A DNA stretch of 18,615 bases from assembly GCA_043797615.1 (NCBI GenBank), contig JAZDPK010000017.1, positions 1 through 18,615 on the forward strand, in the 5' to 3' direction. The translations under genes were made by a program, and so were the position numbers. Source of the stretch: JAZDPK01 sp043797615 (GTDB taxonomy: Bacteria; Patescibacteriota; Patescibacteriia; UBA11705; JABHMO01). Shown here one piece after another: positions 18,362 through 18,615 of the stretch (within the stretch, counting starts at the first letter, position 1; every line of letters starts with the position of its first letter). The notes beneath the pieces were generated by a model. That model worked only from the letters and a program-made list of their open reading frames with translations. It ran no database searches and was not told where the DNA came from.

Positions 18362-18615
18362 TCAAATCTTTATCGGAACAACGACCGCGGGGCGCGCGCC
18401 CAACGCTTCAAAGGAAAGATCCGGACTAAACCAACTGACCTTGACCTGACGATCATCCGGATCCCAATCGCCAAAAACGCCGCCAGACGGGCAGGTCGAA
18501 GCCAACAGCCAGCTCCACTGCGATTTATCCGGATCTTTGTTCCACGCGTCAAACCGGTGATCTCGATTAGTGGCGCTTTCCCACCTTTGCGCCACGCCGT
18601 ATTCTATCAATGACA
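18362..18615 (-). CDS. C-terminal part of a hypothetical protein (cut by the window edge)
   Basis: The reading frame stays open to the window end. The TTG at 18610 is unlikely to be a start, because the frame continues upstream with a serine codon and no Shine-Dalgarno is seen. The visible 83 residues are rich in Trp and Asp (QWSWLLASTCPSGGVFGDWD, QVKVSWFSPDLSFEALGARP) and end AVVVPIKI. This resembles the final strand region of lectin-like or sulfatase-modifying-factor-type extracellular domains, where a GxRP motif is common, but the match is only impressionistic. Confidence 0.55.
   Translation of the reverse strand, partial: SLIEYGVAQRWESATNRDHRFDAWNKDPDKSQWSWLLASTCPSGGVFGDWDPDDRQVKVSWFSPDLSFEALGARPAVVVPIKI

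Overview
The window looks like part of a Patescibacteria (CPR) chromosome. The genes are compact, most lie in short directons, and the standard code is used (Trp is TGG and every gene closes with TAA or TAG). Housekeeping genes alternate with islands of small unrecognised genes. Short palindromic repeats are scattered both between and inside genes. The class is not certain from sequence alone. There is no rRNA, tRNA or CRISPR array.

Layout. 1-1539 (minus) is a MurE-type ligase whose coding sequence carries several palindromic or octamer-repeat insertions. 1580-4860 (minus) is an island of six small genes in three transcription units, each with a strong Shine-Dalgarno and its own terminator: a 70-aa protein; a tandem pair of stand-alone RNA polymerase alpha-CTD-like proteins; and a three-gene unit with a 120-aa protein, a roughly 30-residue helical-repeat protein and a secreted six-cysteine protein. 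4870-6661 (plus) holds rbfA and a DHH/DHHA1 phosphoesterase (NrnA type), followed by the remains of an older 3' end broken by a 20-bp palindrome. 6734-7137 has a STAS-like DUF4325 gene and, divergent from it, a candidate small RNA with promoter, H-type pseudoknot and terminator. 7122-7742 encodes a NYN nuclease-like protein. 7875-11899 (minus) runs GxxExxY protein, metallo-beta-lactamase-fold hydrolase, small membrane protein, then gyrA. 12240-12686 (plus) is a small membrane protein. 12770-15416 (minus) is a complete NitT/TauT-type ABC importer. 15580-16767 (plus) is ribosomal protein S1. 16891-17352 (minus) is a DUF523 (TudS-like) protein. 17459-18615 (minus) is a second island of small genes, the last cut by the window edge.

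How it fits together. The core functions are ribosome maturation and translation (RbfA, S1), nucleotide and RNA turnover (NrnA-like, NYN), DNA topology (GyrA) and peptidoglycan precursor synthesis (MurE-like). The ABC operon has a near-consensus promoter with a perfect palindrome over the expected start site, so it is probably repressor-controlled. Island genes start with a clear AGGAGG, while many housekeeping genes have none and some appear leaderless.

Most notable observations: the promoter-pseudoknot-terminator RNA at 7041-7137; the replaced 3' end of the DHH gene; palindromic repeats translated inside murE, the DHH gene and rpsA, resembling Rickettsia palindromic elements; the alpha-CTD-like pair; and the GxxExxY gene flanked by inverted arrays of a GCGGAT word. 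Homology calls rest on motif recognition by eye; no database search was run.
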